DNA from: Verrucomicrobiales bacterium
GTDB lineage: Bacteria > Verrucomicrobiota > Verrucomicrobiia > Verrucomicrobiales > V1-33
Length of the DNA: 64,000 bases
Assembly: GCA_028293125.1 (NCBI GenBank)
Contig: JAQGPJ010000068.1
Span: 1-64,000, forward strand
Direction of reading: 5' to 3'
Within the stretch, counting starts at the first letter, position 1, and every line of letters begins with the position of its first letter. The notes under the pieces are model-generated. The model was not told where the DNA came from. It worked only from the letters and a program-made list of their open reading frames with translations, and did not search any database. Below are positions 28,819 to 38,591 of this stretch, one piece after another. Both the position numbers and the translations under genes were made by a program.

Positions 28819-29454
28819 ATGGCCATCAACGAAAACTGGAACATCCGCTCCCGCGCCCACGCCTGCGCCCATTCCGGCGTGCCTTTTGAGGACGGGCAGG
28901 TGCTGGTCACGGTCCTCCTGGAGGATGAAAAAACCGGCGAGCTGCTGCGGAAGGATTTTTCCAAGGCGTCGTGGAAGGAAGTCGAATCCACGCTCACCAC
29001 CCCCTTCTTCTTCTGGCGCACGGAATTCACCGTCAACAAATCCGAGGGCAATGCCCGGGCGGAGATCGCGGAGAAGGAGACGGCGGAAACCCTGCTGCGG
29101 CGGCTGGTGGCCGAGGACTCCATCACCACGGAGAACACCCGCTACATCCTGGCGGTGATGCTGGAGCGCAAAAAGCAGCTGAAGCAGACCGGCACCCGGG
29201 AAACCGCCGAGGCCACGGTGCTGGTGTACGAGCATTCCAAAAGCGGCGAGATTTACCTCATCCGGGATCCGGAGCTCAGGCTGGACCAGATCGAGGAGGT
29301 GCAGAAGGAGGTGTCCCGTCTTCTCAGCTCCAACAGCGCGCAGGCGGCCTCCGAAAATAATCCGGCGGGCGCTCCCGCCAATCCACCCGCTGAAACCCTT
29401 GCGCCGACTGACGCCGGAAGTCAGCCGGCGGCTCCGGATGGCGCAACAGCCTGA
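28819..29454 (+). CDS. Conserved hypothetical protein
   Basis: 211 aa ORF starting MAINENWNIRSRAHACAHSGVPFEDGQVLVTVLLEDEKTGELLRKDFSKASW; coding-like. Confidence 0.7.
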   Translation: MAINENWNIRSRAHACAHSGVPFEDGQVLVTVLLEDEKTGELLRKDFSKASWKEVESTLTTPFFFWRTEFTVNKSEGNARAEIAEKETAETLLRRLVAEDSITTENTRYILAVMLERKKQLKQTGTRETAEATVLVYEHSKSGEIYLIRDPELRLDQIEEVQKEVSRLLSSNSAQAASENNPAGAPANPPAETLAPTDAGSQPAAPDGATA

Positions 29455-29705
29455 GGGGACGGCATGGACTTCACGAATCGCGGATGCCCCGGTAGCGCAA
29501 GGGATGGAAATTCAGCTTCTTCATCACCCATCGAGACATCCGGTGCTTGATGACCTTCCAGTTGGGTGAGCCTCCAGTTTCATAAACCAGCAGCCGTCAG
29601 CCGGAGAGCCTGCCCGCAGCTGTTCAATCCCGTTTTCAAATGAAGCCACCACCGCATCCGCCGTTTTGATGCATTCTCTATGCCGGCGCAAGCGGCCTCG
29701 GGAAA

Positions 29706-30659
29706 TCATGCCGGATCACTGTGCTTTAGGAAAGTATCCGGCATTTCCCGCCGAAGCGCCCGCTCCAGAAACTGATGGCCGTAGGCTGCGTAGTCGAAGT
29801 CTTCCGGCTTCTGAGTCTGTTCCGTCGAGGAAGCCGCATGCAGCGCGGCTTGGAGGAATCCCCATGCGGCCTCGCGGAGGTCGGACATGATCCGCATGGC
29901 ATCAATGCCCGGCTGCGTGGTGCGGGCTTTGTCAGGAGAGCCGAAACAGGCTTCCAGAAAACAGGCGCGGTCCGCTCCCTCCAGTTCAAGGTTGGAGATC
30001 AGATTGGCGAGGTCGAAGCGGACGTCGCCCATGCCGGCGTATTCCCAGTCGAGCAGCAGGAGACGCGTGCCGTCATGGAGAAGATTGCCCGCCAGCAGAT
30101 CATTGTGGCAGGGAACCAAGGGTTGATCCTGACGGAGAAAAAGCTCCAGCCGGGCGCGCTGCGGCGCGGTGTCCACAAAAGCGGCGGGGAAGGGATGGCC
30201 GCGCCGGACGGCGGATTCCTGATAGGAGGCGATCACCTCAAAGACATCAAACCTTCCCGGAATGGCGGGACCGTCATGCAGGGTGCGGAGAAGGGTGGCC
30301 AGATTGGCCAGCAATTCCGGATTGCCGGCAAGGGATGCCGGATCCAGCGGCGCGGCGTCGGCGAAACGCTTCAGGAAAATCCCCTGCGTTTCATCCCGAA
30401 ACAACGGCTCCACGCCGATGCCGAGCGCGAAGGCCTGCCGCAGACACACCCATTCGTGGGCCCGCCGGATGCCGAGAACGCTGGTTTCCGCGCCCGCCAT
30501 CCGCAGCACAAAGCGTTCGCCGTTTTCGCCGCTGATCCGAAAATTGCGGTTGGTCAGCCCGCCGGGCAGGGGTTGGATTTCCGGAGTGCCGCCAATCCAC
30601 GGTTTCAGAGCGGCGTGGAGAGAGCCGGTCAGGATTCCGGAAAGGGATGGATCGCTCAT
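29706..30659 (-). CDS. Choline/ethanolamine kinase-like phosphotransferase (APH fold)
   Basis: PLPGGLTNRNFRISGENGERFVLRMAG; VPCHNDLLAGNLLHDGTRLLLLDWEYAGMGDVRFDLANLISN. Confidence 0.88.
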   Translation of the reverse strand: MSDPSLSGILTGSLHAALKPWIGGTPEIQPLPGGLTNRNFRISGENGERFVLRMAGAETSVLGIRRAHEWVCLRQAFALGIGVEPLFRDETQGIFLKRFADAAPLDPASLAGNPELLANLATLLRTLHDGPAIPGRFDVFEVIASYQESAVRRGHPFPAAFVDTAPQRARLELFLRQDQPLVPCHNDLLAGNLLHDGTRLLLLDWEYAGMGDVRFDLANLISNLELEGADRACFLEACFGSPDKARTTQPGIDAMRIMSDLREAAWGFLQAALHAASSTEQTQKPEDFDYAAYGHQFLERALRREMPDTFLKHSDPA

Positions 30660-30730
30660 GACGACGTCGGTTCAGCAAAGTCCGGGCCGGTTGATGACAG
30701 GCCTTATCCAGTCTGTCCGGGATCAAAGAA

Positions 30731-33280
30731 TCAGCCGGCAATTTTCAAACGCTGGGGGTCCACAGGAGCCTCAAGCATGGCGCGGGCGGGCCAGGAGCGG
30801 CCATCCTGCAGGATGGTCCATGCGCCGGATTCAATCCATTCCCGATCCACCCCCAGCCCGGCTTCAAACTCCGCCGGCGGACGTTTCAGGTAAGCCATGG
30901 CAATAGGCCGGCCCAGCGTGGGCGAGAAAGCGCCGCTGGAGGTGTAGCCGGCCAGCACGCCGGCGCGGAAAACCGGCTCATTGCCCCACAGGGTGACAGA
31001 GGGATCGGAGCTGTCCATCACCAGCGACGCCACCCGCTTGCGGAGCGGGCGGCCCTTGAGTTCCAACAGGCGTTTTTTGCCCATGAAATCCTTGGCCCAG
31101 TCGAGGGCGAAAGTGAGGCCGGCCTCAAAGGGGTTCTCATCTACGGACAACTCATGTCCCCAGGCGCGGTAGGCTTTCTCCAGCCGCATGGCATTGATGG
31201 CGTAAGTCCCGGCGGGGCGGATGCCCTCCGGCGCTCCGGCGGCCGTCAGCACCTGCCACACCGCGGACATGGCGGTGGCGGGACCATGAAGCTCCCAGCC
31301 CAGCTCCCCCACATAGGTCACGCGCAGAGCCTGGATTTTGGCGGGAACACCCGCGATTTCCACTTCCTGGCTGTGGCCGAAGGGGAAGGCGGTGTTCGAC
31401 AGGTCAGCGTCCGTCACCCGGCTGAGCACGGTGCGGGACTGCGGCCCCATGAGGGAGACCACGCCAATCTCCTCCGTGACATCGCGCAGGTGGAAATCCG
31501 CCTCCGCCGGCACCTGGCGAAGAATCCAGTCGGCGTCATGCCGCACCTGCTGGGTGGCGGTGATCAGATAGAAATGTTCCGGCCCCGTGCGCACCACGGT
31601 GAGATCCGATTCATAGGTTCCGCGGTCATTCAGCAGGCCGGTGTAAACGATGCGGCCCTCCTCCACTCCGATGCGGTTGGCGCAGAGCCACTCCAGCTGC
31701 GCCAAGGCATCGCGGCCCGTGATCTCATATTTCGCAAAGGTGGACTGGTCGAAAAGGGCCACGCTTTCCCGGCACTGGCGGACCTCGGCGGCCACATGCG
31801 GAGCCCAGTTCTGTTTTTCGAAAGCATAGGCCAGTTCCGGCTCCACGCCCGGCGGCGCATACCACAGCGCCCGCTCCCATCCCGCCGTCTGGCCGTAACA
31901 GGCTCCGGCGGCGGCAGTGCAGCCGTGCAGCGGCGTGGTCCTGGCCTGGCGGGAGGTTTCCATCTCACGGTTCGGCCACGCCATCTGATAGTGCAGGCCC
32001 AGCACTTCGGCGGCGCGCGCCTGAAGATAGCCGCGGCCATTCTGCAGAGGCACAAAGCGGCGCACATCCACGCTCCACAGATCCATGGGCATTTCCCCCG
32101 TCTCCAGCCAGGGCACGGCGAACTTTCCCGCACCTCCGGCGCTGGCGATGCCCACGGAGTTGAAGCCGGCCAGCACAAAAAGCCCCTCCGTGCCGGCGGG
32201 CGGACCCATCAGGAAATTGTTGTCCGGCGTGAAGCTCTCCGGGCCGTTCACAAATTTCGGGAACTGCGCGGTCCGCAGCGCCGGAATGCGGTGCTTGCCG
32301 GCAGCCCACGGTTCGGCGAATTTCTCCCAGTCGTCCGGCAGCAGGCCAAACGCGAAGTCCGCCGGCACCGTGTCCCCGATCTGCCAGGGCTTGGATCGCC
32401 ACTGGAAGGCACCCAGCTTGATGGAACCGTCGTCCAGGGTGCGGAAATAAATCGCGGCATCGGGATCGCGGGCGCAGGGCAGATCCACCCGCGCGCCCTC
32501 GATCGGCTCGCTGAGCACGTAATGGTGCTCCACCGGATACATCGGCAGATCCACGCCGATGCCCAGGCCCAGCTGCCGGGTCCACATCCCGCCGGTGAGA
32601 ACCACCCGATCCGCCAGAATTTCGTGGCCGCCCTCCAGCCTGACGCCGGTGATGCGCAGGCGGCCATGCTTGGAGGGTCTGGTGAGCAGGGAGACCACAC
32701 GGGTTCCGTCCAGCAGGTCGGCCCCGTGAAGCAGGGCTCCCTTGGCCAGCGCGACGGTGCATTCCCCGGGAATTACGCGCCCGTCGCCGGGCAGGTAAAC
32801 CGCGCCCAGCACGTCCCCGGTCTGGATCAGCGGCCAAAGCTCCTGGGCTTCACGCGGGCTGACCAGATGCGCCTCCACCCCGAAAACCTCGGCCATGGCG
32901 GCAGTGCGGCGCAGCTGGGTCATGCGGGCGGGATTGGTGCCCAAAGTCAGGCCGGTGGTGCGCACCCAGCCGACATTGTGGCCGGTTTCCTTTTCCAATT
33001 CAGGGTAAAGCGCCGCCGAGTATTTGTTGATCTGGGTCATGCTGTTGCTGGCGCGCAGCTGACCCACCATGCCGGCGGCATGCCAGGTGGTGCCGCTGCT
33101 CAGGCGGCCCTGCTCCAGCAGCAGCACATCCCTCCAGCCGGCTTTGGCCAGGTGATAGGCCACGGAGCAGCCGGCAATGCCGCCGCCCACGATGATCACC
33201 CGGGCGGATTTCGGCGGAGCGGCCTGTGGCAGGGTGAAACCCGACCGGACCGGGGTGTTGGTGACGAACGTTCCTGGCAT
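30731..33280 (-). CDS. Dimethylglycine/sarcosine dehydrogenase-like FAD oxidoreductase with GcvT domain
   Basis: ARVIIVGGGIAGCSVAYHLAKAGWRDVLLLEQGRLSSGTTWHAAGMVGQLR; C-terminal GcvT-like region YVGELGWELHGP...RLEKAYRAWGHELSVDENPFEAGL; start at MPGTFVTNTPVRSG chosen. Confidence 0.88.
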   Translation of the reverse strand: MPGTFVTNTPVRSGFTLPQAAPPKSARVIIVGGGIAGCSVAYHLAKAGWRDVLLLEQGRLSSGTTWHAAGMVGQLRASNSMTQINKYSAALYPELEKETGHNVGWVRTTGLTLGTNPARMTQLRRTAAMAEVFGVEAHLVSPREAQELWPLIQTGDVLGAVYLPGDGRVIPGECTVALAKGALLHGADLLDGTRVVSLLTRPSKHGRLRITGVRLEGGHEILADRVVLTGGMWTRQLGLGIGVDLPMYPVEHHYVLSEPIEGARVDLPCARDPDAAIYFRTLDDGSIKLGAFQWRSKPWQIGDTVPADFAFGLLPDDWEKFAEPWAAGKHRIPALRTAQFPKFVNGPESFTPDNNFLMGPPAGTEGLFVLAGFNSVGIASAGGAGKFAVPWLETGEMPMDLWSVDVRRFVPLQNGRGYLQARAAEVLGLHYQMAWPNREMETSRQARTTPLHGCTAAAGACYGQTAGWERALWYAPPGVEPELAYAFEKQNWAPHVAAEVRQCRESVALFDQSTFAKYEITGRDALAQLEWLCANRIGVEEGRIVYTGLLNDRGTYESDLTVVRTGPEHFYLITATQQVRHDADWILRQVPAEADFHLRDVTEEIGVVSLMGPQSRTVLSRVTDADLSNTAFPFGHSQEVEIAGVPAKIQALRVTYVGELGWELHGPATAMSAVWQVLTAAGAPEGIRPAGTYAINAMRLEKAYRAWGHELSVDENPFEAGLTFALDWAKDFMGKKRLLELKGRPLRKRVASLVMDSSDPSVTLWGNEPVFRAGVLAGYTSSGAFSPTLGRPIAMAYLKRPPAEFEAGLGVDREWIESGAWTILQDGRSWPARAMLEAPVDPQRLKIAG

Positions 33281-33537
33281 GGCTGAAAAGGTGGGGCCGG
33301 ACCGCCTTTTCCTCCCTGACAGACACGGGTGAAGTCTTGCCGGGAAAGGGCTTGCCGGACCGTGCGCCACCTTTCACGCCGCCGGCTTTGCGGGCGATTT
33401 AAATTTTGGAGCAAATTCGCTATCCGCGGACAAAATCCTTCCCGGACTTATGATATCCCTTCGCTGCGGCCAGGAATTTTTCTCCATTCGCCGGCCATGG
33501 CCTCAGTCCCGTTCCGCCACTTGGCAGGCAGCCCTTT

Positions 33538-34329
33538 TCAGGGCACGCGGAAAACCTTGCCCGTATAGGGGCAGCGGACCTTGGTGCCGGCAGCCACATT
33601 GGCGACATCGATCAGGCCTTGTTCCGGGGCATAGGGGCTGTAAACGAACCCTTTGCGGCCGAAGGCCGGAGTGCCGAAGGGCAGAGCCTCAGCCGGTGCG
33701 GAAGGCTGCGTTTCGGTGGAGGGAGCCGGCGTTTCCTCTCCCGAGGCATCCGGCACTTCAATCCAGCCTTCAGGAGTGGCCGTGGATTTTTCAGGCGGTT
33801 TTTCCCCGTCGGGCTTGCCGGTGCGCTTGGCTGCGGGCGGCGTGTCGGATTCATCCGGGGTGGATGAGGGTTTTTTGCGGGTTTTGGGCTTATCGCCCTC
33901 GCTGCTGTCGTCATCGTCCGCCGCCGTGGTTTTCCGTTTGGGTTTGGCGGGTTTGGAATCCGTGCCCGTGGTCTTCGGTTTGGGCTTGTAGGAGGCCTCG
34001 GCAGTGGTAGCTTTCCGCGGTTTGGCGGCGGCCTGCGGTTTGGGTTTGGAAGAGGCGGTGCCGGTGGGTTTCGGTTTCGGTTTGACGGACTGGACCACGG
34101 TGGCACGGGGGGGAGACGCTTTAACCGGTTCCGCTTTTCCGGTCGTCACCATGTTTTTGGCCGCCTTCGCGGTGTTTTTAATGGCGGAGCCGACGTTGCT
34201 GACACCGCTTTTGATTTTGCCGCCGATGTTTTTGAGGGGATTCTCCGCCCGTGAAACCGCGGGCGCGGCCAGCAGGCAGACCGCCGTCAGGACAACGGCC
34301 CGCAGGAAAAGGACAGGGGAGATTTTCAT
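33538..34329 (-). CDS. Secreted Lys/Pro/Thr-rich low-complexity protein with conserved-looking C-terminal CPYTGKVFRVP motif
   Basis: Signal peptide, KPKPKPTGT/KPKPQ/KPKPKTTGT repeats, then GFVYSPYAPEQGLIDVANVAAGTKVRCPYTGKVFRVP. Confidence 0.75.
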   Translation of the reverse strand: MKISPVLFLRAVVLTAVCLLAAPAVSRAENPLKNIGGKIKSGVSNVGSAIKNTAKAAKNMVTTGKAEPVKASPPRATVVQSVKPKPKPTGTASSKPKPQAAAKPRKATTAEASYKPKPKTTGTDSKPAKPKRKTTAADDDDSSEGDKPKTRKKPSSTPDESDTPPAAKRTGKPDGEKPPEKSTATPEGWIEVPDASGEETPAPSTETQPSAPAEALPFGTPAFGRKGFVYSPYAPEQGLIDVANVAAGTKVRCPYTGKVFRVP

Positions 34330-34637
34330 GGAAAGGAATACTGTCAGTCTCCATCATTCCATCCGCAAAAACACCCGCAGATTTTGGAAATTTACTGAAA
34401 CCTTCAAAAGAGTCTAATTTTTAACGATTTATTTAACTTGTGTCAATTGCTGAAAACCCTTCAACCTTGCATGGGATGAAATGGAGAGCTTCAAAATTTG
34501 GACGTTTGCACATTTGAAGCAATTCGGGCATTTCAATCCTTGGAGAATGGTCGGAAAGAATATTAAATAGGCGCAACGGGAGCTGGTGGGGGGCAATGAA
34601 GCGGCGCATAAAAAGTTAGGATCACCGGGAATGTTCT

Positions 34638-34662
34638 GAAATGCCCTTCAGAAGGGCATTTC
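34638..34662. repeat. 25-nt perfect palindrome (12-1-12)
   Basis: GAAATGCCCTTC-A-GAAGGGCATTTC. Confidence 0.7.
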
Positions 34663-34690
34663 ACCCTGTAAAATCCGATAATGACCTCCA

Positions 34691-34793
34691 ATCAGACTTG
34701 CTGTGGAGGGCCAGGGAAAACCGGAATAAGTGCCGGAGGCCGAGCGGAGCAGGTTATGCCGGATTTTCCTTGGCCCGGAGCGGCGGGTCTGAT
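34691..34793 (+). ncRNA. Candidate structured RNA: 103-nt extended imperfect hairpin
   Basis: ATCAGACTTGCTGTGGAGGGCCAGGGAAAACCGGAATAA pairs with TTATGCCGGATTTTCCTTGGCCCGGAGCGGCGGGTCTGAT; G-U wobbles form only in + strand RNA. Confidence 0.45.
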
Positions 34794-35124
34794 ATTCAGA
34801 GCCTCCCGGAAGGCTTCAAGCACCCCCACCAATTCCCGCGGCACCATTAAATATATGCCAGCGCGAATTTAAGGTAAAAATAAACGCAGGTCATGGGTGT
34901 CGCGTCATTCCGTGATGGCACTTGGTCTGGAGCATGCCGTATCTCAAAGGGATAAGGATTTGAGGGGCAATTCCGTTCGATGGCCGTTGCAACAAGGTGA
35001 CACCGCAGACACAGGGCCGCTTTGTTTGGTTTTTGTAATCCATTTATGTCCAAAACGTTTCATATGATTGATTGAGGTTCATTTGACGGGGATATGGTGT
35101 GCCCTTCTCACCATCCTCTCACTG

Positions 35125-36795
35125 ATGAAATACCTCCCTCTTTCCACCGCCGTGCTGTTGACGGTCTCCGCCACCGCCGCCCACGCCCAGTTTAAACTGC
35201 AGCAGATCGCCAGTCTGCCGGCCAATATGGGGGACACCGCCTCCGGTGCCGGGGAGATCACCTCCTTCGACTCCTCCACCAACCGCCTGTTCGTGACCCG
35301 GTCCCATACAGACACCGCTTCGGGGGTGAACTACTTTGACCTGAGCAATCCCTCAAACCCCCAGCCGCTGGGATTCATTGACTTCTCCAACGTCCTGGGC
35401 AGCGGGGCCAGCCAGATTTTCTCCCTGACCAGTGTGGCGGCGGACCCCGCCGGCCGCGGGTTCGGGGTGGCCAGCATCGTGCCCAAAGTAAACACTCCCG
35501 CGGGCGGGAATTACCGCACAGGGCTGATCGGTATTTTTGACACTGCCAGCGGCACGATTCTCCAGACTTTGGATGTCGGATACCATCCGGACTCCGTCAC
35601 TTTTTCCCCCGATGGAAGCCGTATCCTGGTTTCCAATGAAGGGGAATACAGCGTGGTGCCCGGCTCGAATCAGAGGCCGGGATCGGTGAGCGTGGTGGAT
35701 GTTTCCGGGATCACCGCCCTGAACAAGGGCACAGCCATTCCGGGGCTCAGCGCCGCCCAGGTCAACACGCTTGACTTCAGCAGCGCCAATCTGAATGGGC
35801 TGCGCGCTCCCGGCGTTTCCCTGCCAGGTGCCGGGGGCTCTGAAACCATGGTGCAGGCCATGGAGCCGGAATATGTCTCGGTGGTGGGCAACCGCGCCTT
35901 TGTCTCCCTGCAGGACAACAATGCCCTCGCGGAGCTGAATCTGTCCACCATGACGTGGTCCTCCGTGCGCTCCCTTGGCACCATCACCCATTCCGTCGAC
36001 GCGCTGACGGATTCCAAAGCGCTCCAAACACATACCGTGGCCGGATTGCCCATGCCGGACAATATCGCGGCTTTCACCACCGGGGGGAAAACCTATATCG
36101 CCAGCGCCAATGAAGGGGATGCGCGGGTGGACAACACCGGGGACGCCACCACGAGGGATGACATCCGCGTCAGCGATCTGGGCAAGCCCGGCTTTCCTGC
36201 CTACGATGGCGACACCCCGTTGGACCCGGCTTTGGCCAATCTGCGCATCAGCCGTATGAACGGGGATACGGATGGGGACGGCGCCATCAATGTGATCACC
36301 ACCTTCGGCACCCGCAGCATCTCCATTTTTGACGCGGAAAACGGGAACGTGGTTTGGGATTCCGGAAATCTTCTCGAAACCTACATCGCGGCCAACGATC
36401 CCACGCACTATGCCGATAACCGCAGCCCGCAGAAAGGACCGGAGCCTGAAGCGCTGACGATCGGTGAAGTGGATGGCCGCACACTGCTGGTGGCAGGTAT
36501 GGAGCGCTCCAACCATATCTTCCTTTTTGACATCACTGATCCCGCCGCTCCGGCGATCCAGGATTTTGTTCTGGGCAGCGACACCTTTCTCCGTCCGGAA
36601 TCCATCAACTTCATCTCTGCCGCGGACAGCCCAACCGGTCAGGCGATGCTGGTGGTGGGTTTTGAGGGGGACGGCACCCGTGCCACGGAGGGTCTGGTGC
36701 TCTTCAACATCGCCACCACCCTGATTCCCGAGCCTTCGGTCTCCATGCTGGCTCTTGGGAGCCTGATCGCCGGCCTCCGCCGTCACCGCCGCTGA
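35125..36795 (+). CDS. Choice-of-anchor I family protein with PEP-CTERM sorting signal
   Basis: Signal peptide; TRSHTDTASGVNYFDLSNPSNPQPLGFIDF, GPEPEALTIGEVDGRTLLVAGMERSNHIFLFDITDP; C-terminus IPEPSVSMLALGSLIAGLRRHRR. Confidence 0.88.
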   Translation: MKYLPLSTAVLLTVSATAAHAQFKLQQIASLPANMGDTASGAGEITSFDSSTNRLFVTRSHTDTASGVNYFDLSNPSNPQPLGFIDFSNVLGSGASQIFSLTSVAADPAGRGFGVASIVPKVNTPAGGNYRTGLIGIFDTASGTILQTLDVGYHPDSVTFSPDGSRILVSNEGEYSVVPGSNQRPGSVSVVDVSGITALNKGTAIPGLSAAQVNTLDFSSANLNGLRAPGVSLPGAGGSETMVQAMEPEYVSVVGNRAFVSLQDNNALAELNLSTMTWSSVRSLGTITHSVDALTDSKALQTHTVAGLPMPDNIAAFTTGGKTYIASANEGDARVDNTGDATTRDDIRVSDLGKPGFPAYDGDTPLDPALANLRISRMNGDTDGDGAINVITTFGTRSISIFDAENGNVVWDSGNLLETYIAANDPTHYADNRSPQKGPEPEALTIGEVDGRTLLVAGMERSNHIFLFDITDPAAPAIQDFVLGSDTFLRPESINFISAADSPTGQAMLVVGFEGDGTRATEGLVLFNIATTLIPEPSVSMLALGSLIAGLRRHRR

Positions 36796-37031
36796 GATGC
36801 GCCTGTTTGGGATACACAAAATTCCGAACCGCCGGTAAGCCGGAGGCATAGGACAGTTTAAAAATCAGCCAGCCCCGCCTGCCGTGATTTCACGTGCATG
36901 GCGGAGCTGACTGCTCTACTGGCCCTGATGGTTGACCGGTGCCGGCGGATTTTGGGAACCATGATCAGGCCCTGTTCCTTTTCTCATTGGGCAGGATCAC
37001 CGGAAAGGGATGTAAAAAGGTGGGGGCGGAA

Positions 37032-37613
37032 TTACCGGATACCCAGGGAAAGCAGCAGTCCGCTGTCCATGTAACCCGTTACCGTCAGACCATTTCTCAT
37101 CTGGTAGCGGCGGATGGCGGCGCAGGAACCGGGGCCGATGTCACCATCAATGGGACCGTAATAATACCCCATGCGTGACAGCGCGGACTGACACCGGATG
37201 GCATCGTTGCGCCTATAATACCGCGGGGAAGCGGAATAATAACCCGGTGATGACAGATAAACACGGGGAACCACAGCCTGCGTGCGGTAGTAGGTGACAC
37301 CGGGGCGCTCATAATAGTAGGCGGCGTGCGGAGGTCCGTAATAGTAGCCACGGCCCGCATAGCCGTTGCCGATGGAAAGGCCGAAGCTGCTGCGCGGATG
37401 GTTCATGTATCCGTGTCGATCGGAATCATACCGGGGGCCGGGATTGTAGTGCCGGTAGGGGGAGTAGGACTGCCCGCGGGAATGCCCATAGCCGCCATGA
37501 CCGGAGCGATGATCAGGCTTGGCTTGTGAGATTCCGGTGAGGCCGAGGCTGCCGATCACCAGGACGATGGCAGGACTGAGTTTCAGACGGCAGAGAAAAG
37601 CGGGGGTTTTCAT
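37032..37613 (-). CDS. Secreted Gly/Tyr/Arg-rich protein with C-terminal peptidoglycan-binding-like domain
   Basis: Signal peptide MKTPAFLCRLKLSPAIVLVIGSLGLTGISQA; C-terminus CQSALSRMGYYYGPIDGDIGPGSCAAIRRYQMRNGLTVTGYMDSGLLLSLGI. Confidence 0.8.
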   Translation of the reverse strand: MKTPAFLCRLKLSPAIVLVIGSLGLTGISQAKPDHRSGHGGYGHSRGQSYSPYRHYNPGPRYDSDRHGYMNHPRSSFGLSIGNGYAGRGYYYGPPHAAYYYERPGVTYYRTQAVVPRVYLSSPGYYSASPRYYRRNDAIRCQSALSRMGYYYGPIDGDIGPGSCAAIRRYQMRNGLTVTGYMDSGLLLSLGIR

Positions 37614-37821
37614 GACGGTTTCAGGGTTGGAGTCCCAAGGGAAAGGGATGTTCTTCTGCAATGGCTTTCCAAGTGTCCAAGTGAGCGTGCCCACAGGAGT
37701 ACAGTAGTGCATAAATCGTGACAGGTATAATTCCCCGCAGGCGGAATGGTCTTTTCTGGCATTCCGCAAAAATCCTGTCTCTACTGGTGGCAAAATCCCA
37801 CTCCTGATCCTCATTCAGACC

Positions 37822-38577
37822 ATGGAAAAACACATTGCCGCCACAGCGGCCCACGCCGGGGAGGCCGCTGCCGCCTGCGGGGCCGGAATGCTGCGCGCCG
37901 TTCTGGCCGAGCGCGGGGAGGCCACCATCATCGTGGCCACCGGTGCCTCCCAGTTCGACATGCTGGCCACGCTGACGGCGGAGCCGGGTATTTCCTGGCA
38001 TCACGTCACGGTTTTCCATCTGGATGAATATGTGGGGATGCCCATCACCCATCCGGCGTCTTTCCGACGGTATTTGTGGGAGAGGTTCCACTCCCGGCTG
38101 CCGCTGCCGGTGAAGGCGTTTCACTACATCAATGGCGAAGTCGATCCGGCGGCGGAATGCGCACGGCTGGGGGCCCTGATTGTGGCCCATCCGGTGGACA
38201 TCGCGTTCATCGGCATCGGGGAGAACGGGCACATCGCCTTCAACGACCCCCCGGCGGATTTTGAGACGGAGGAGCCGTATCTGGTCGTCACCTTGGACGA
38301 CGCCTGCCGCCGCCAACAGTTCGGCGAGGGGTGGTTTCCGGGGCTGGAAGCCGTGCCGGAGCGCGCCATTTCCATGAGCGTGCGCCAGGTTCTGCGCAGC
38401 GCCAGCATCGTCTGCACCGTGCCCGATGAGCGCAAAGCCAAAGCTGTGCGCGACGCCTTGGAGGGACCGGTGACCCCGGAAGCGCCGGCGTCCATCCTTC
38501 AGACCCATGCCGATGTGCGGCTGTTTCTGGACAGCCAGTCGGCCTCCCTGCTGGCTGCCGCACCCGGACATTCCTGA
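37822..38577 (+). CDS. nagB: Glucosamine-6-phosphate deaminase
   Basis: [73 protein letters not shown]. Confidence 0.93.
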   Translation: MEKHIAATAAHAGEAAAACGAGMLRAVLAERGEATIIVATGASQFDMLATLTAEPGISWHHVTVFHLDEYVGMPITHPASFRRYLWERFHSRLPLPVKAFHYINGEVDPAAECARLGALIVAHPVDIAFIGIGENGHIAFNDPPADFETEEPYLVVTLDDACRRQQFGEGWFPGLEAVPERAISMSVRQVLRSASIVCTVPDERKAKAVRDALEGPVTPEAPASILQTHADVRLFLDSQSASLLAAAPGHS

Positions 38578-38591
38578 CAGGTTTGCATGGA

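Noticed and set aside
31154-33286. 710-aa plus-strand ORF opposite the DMGDH-like gene
   Set aside because: Antisense artefact; no domain and repetitive His/Gly/Gln composition.
34893-34930. TGGCACTTGG considered as a sigma-54 -24 element for the PEP-CTERM gene
   Set aside because: No matching -12 TTGC at the required spacing.
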